Positions 5,434-5,534 of a stretch of DNA of 5,534 bases are shown in pieces (the first letter of the stretch is position 1; each line of letters opens with the position of its first letter). The notes under the pieces are model-generated. The model was not told the DNA's origin. It ran no database searches and saw only the letters and a program-made list of their open reading frames with translations. Origin of the DNA: an uncultured Burkholderiales bacterium (GTDB taxonomy: Bacteria > Pseudomonadota > Gammaproteobacteria > Burkholderiales > Burkholderiaceae_F); NCBI GenBank assembly GCA_903871435.1, contig CAIQGU010000157.1, positions 1-5,534 on the forward strand, written 5' to 3'. A program made the position numbers and the translations under genes.

Positions 5434-5534
5434 CCGAGCTCATGGGACCGCGCACGATCTCGATGTGATCGATCTGGTCGAGCGGCAGGTTGGAGAATAT
5501 GGGCGTTCCTGCGGCCGAGCCGTAGCGCATGCCA
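5432..5534 (-). pseudogene. btuB: Inverted fragment of the same receptor plug domain
   Basis: Read on the minus strand from 5533, this encodes GMRYGSAAGTPIFSNLPLDQ followed by IDHIEIVRGPMSSV. That is the canonical TonB-receptor plug segment: DGVR, then leucine-rich IPLDQIERIEIVRGP, then SS-YG. In BtuB it normally lies about 17 residues after the GGSGQL-SS motif that corresponds to GGIGSM in the + strand arm, so the two pieces belong to one gene but point in opposite directions. The missing intervening residues (equivalent to SSIFIRGTN...LID) would lie just past 5534. Third codon positions are G/C-rich, as in genuine coding DNA here. The piece has no start of its own and is not an independent gene. 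Confidence 0.88.

Larger units (their letters stand above)
5114..5534 (+). pseudogene. btuB: BtuB-type TonB-dependent receptor, 5' end, disrupted by an inversion junction
   Basis: The N-terminus of the outer-membrane vitamin B12 receptor. Residues 1-46 form a long signal peptide (basic start, hydrophobic LLLVPLLLVPLL, cleavage near DAAAA-TLEP). A TonB-box-like EPVTVTGAREP (about 49-59) follows, then the start of the plug domain: DVTVIDRATIESYTGASIES, then LLADQAGIQVSANGGIGS, ending at residue 105. The identity rests on this order and on the cobalamin riboswitch immediately upstream. After S105/M106 (5426-5431) the + frame stays open but no longer encodes receptor sequence; the real continuation is on the minus strand (5432-5534). 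Only 5114-5431 is therefore authentic + strand coding sequence. The ATG at 5114 is the only start after the in-frame TGA at 5060. No Shine-Dalgarno sequence precedes it; the bases before it (GGGTTTCCTCC) resemble anti-SD instead. The gene also runs off the window. Confidence 0.85.

Noticed and set aside
4818..5468. Overlapping + and - strand frames covering the riboswitch
   Set aside because: The region is explained by the cobalamin aptamer and the btuB start. Only the start of the long minus frame (5534-5432) carries real receptor sequence, and that is due to the inversion.
5114..5534. A phase-variation cassette with flanking inverted repeats and a recombinase
   Set aside because: Only one junction is visible, the shared sequence is just 8 bp, and no invertase gene is in the window, so a programmed switch cannot be claimed.

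Overview
The window is about 65% GC. The run of a small coiled-coil gene, zapA, a 6S RNA gene and an EVE-domain gene, together with a cobalamin-riboswitch-controlled btuB-type receptor, points to a proteobacterium. I favour a betaproteobacterium (environmental, perhaps Rhodocyclales-like), but this is inferred from gene content and codon style only. No mobile element, CRISPR array, tRNA or rRNA is visible.

Left part (1-3424, mostly + strand): a poorly explained 422-base leader holds a weak minus-strand small ORF with a Tat-like signal and a GC-rich inverted repeat. Then comes a 647-residue membrane protein with a CHASE2 sensor, four predicted membrane segments and a class III nucleotide cyclase domain. 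It is followed by an exported FecR-domain protein. The two form a plausible envelope-sensing pair. The cyclase keeps both metal-binding aspartates, but Asn replaces the usual purine-selecting Lys and His replaces the transition-state Arg, so its catalytic ability is uncertain.

Middle part (3470-4792, all - strand): the transcription order is a ZapB-like/TIGR02449-type coiled-coil protein, ZapA, 6S RNA (ssrS), then an EVE-domain protein. This is the conserved cell-division/6S locus of beta- and gammaproteobacteria, with an EVE gene in the slot directly after 6S RNA.

Right part (4802-5534, + strand): a sigma70-like promoter, a well-formed cobalamin riboswitch, a hairpin that may be its expression platform, and the 5' end of a BtuB-type TonB-dependent receptor. 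Vitamin B12 would repress synthesis of its own outer-membrane transporter.

The most notable observation is at the right end. After receptor residue ~105 the coding sequence flips strand: 5534 down to 5432, read on the minus strand, encodes the downstream part of the same plug domain. The switch sits on the 8-bp palindrome TCCATGGA. It is either a small real inversion inside btuB or, more likely, a fold-back chimera at the end of a contig. No clearly new multi-gene system is visible; the cyclase/FecR pair with its altered active site is the best biological lead.
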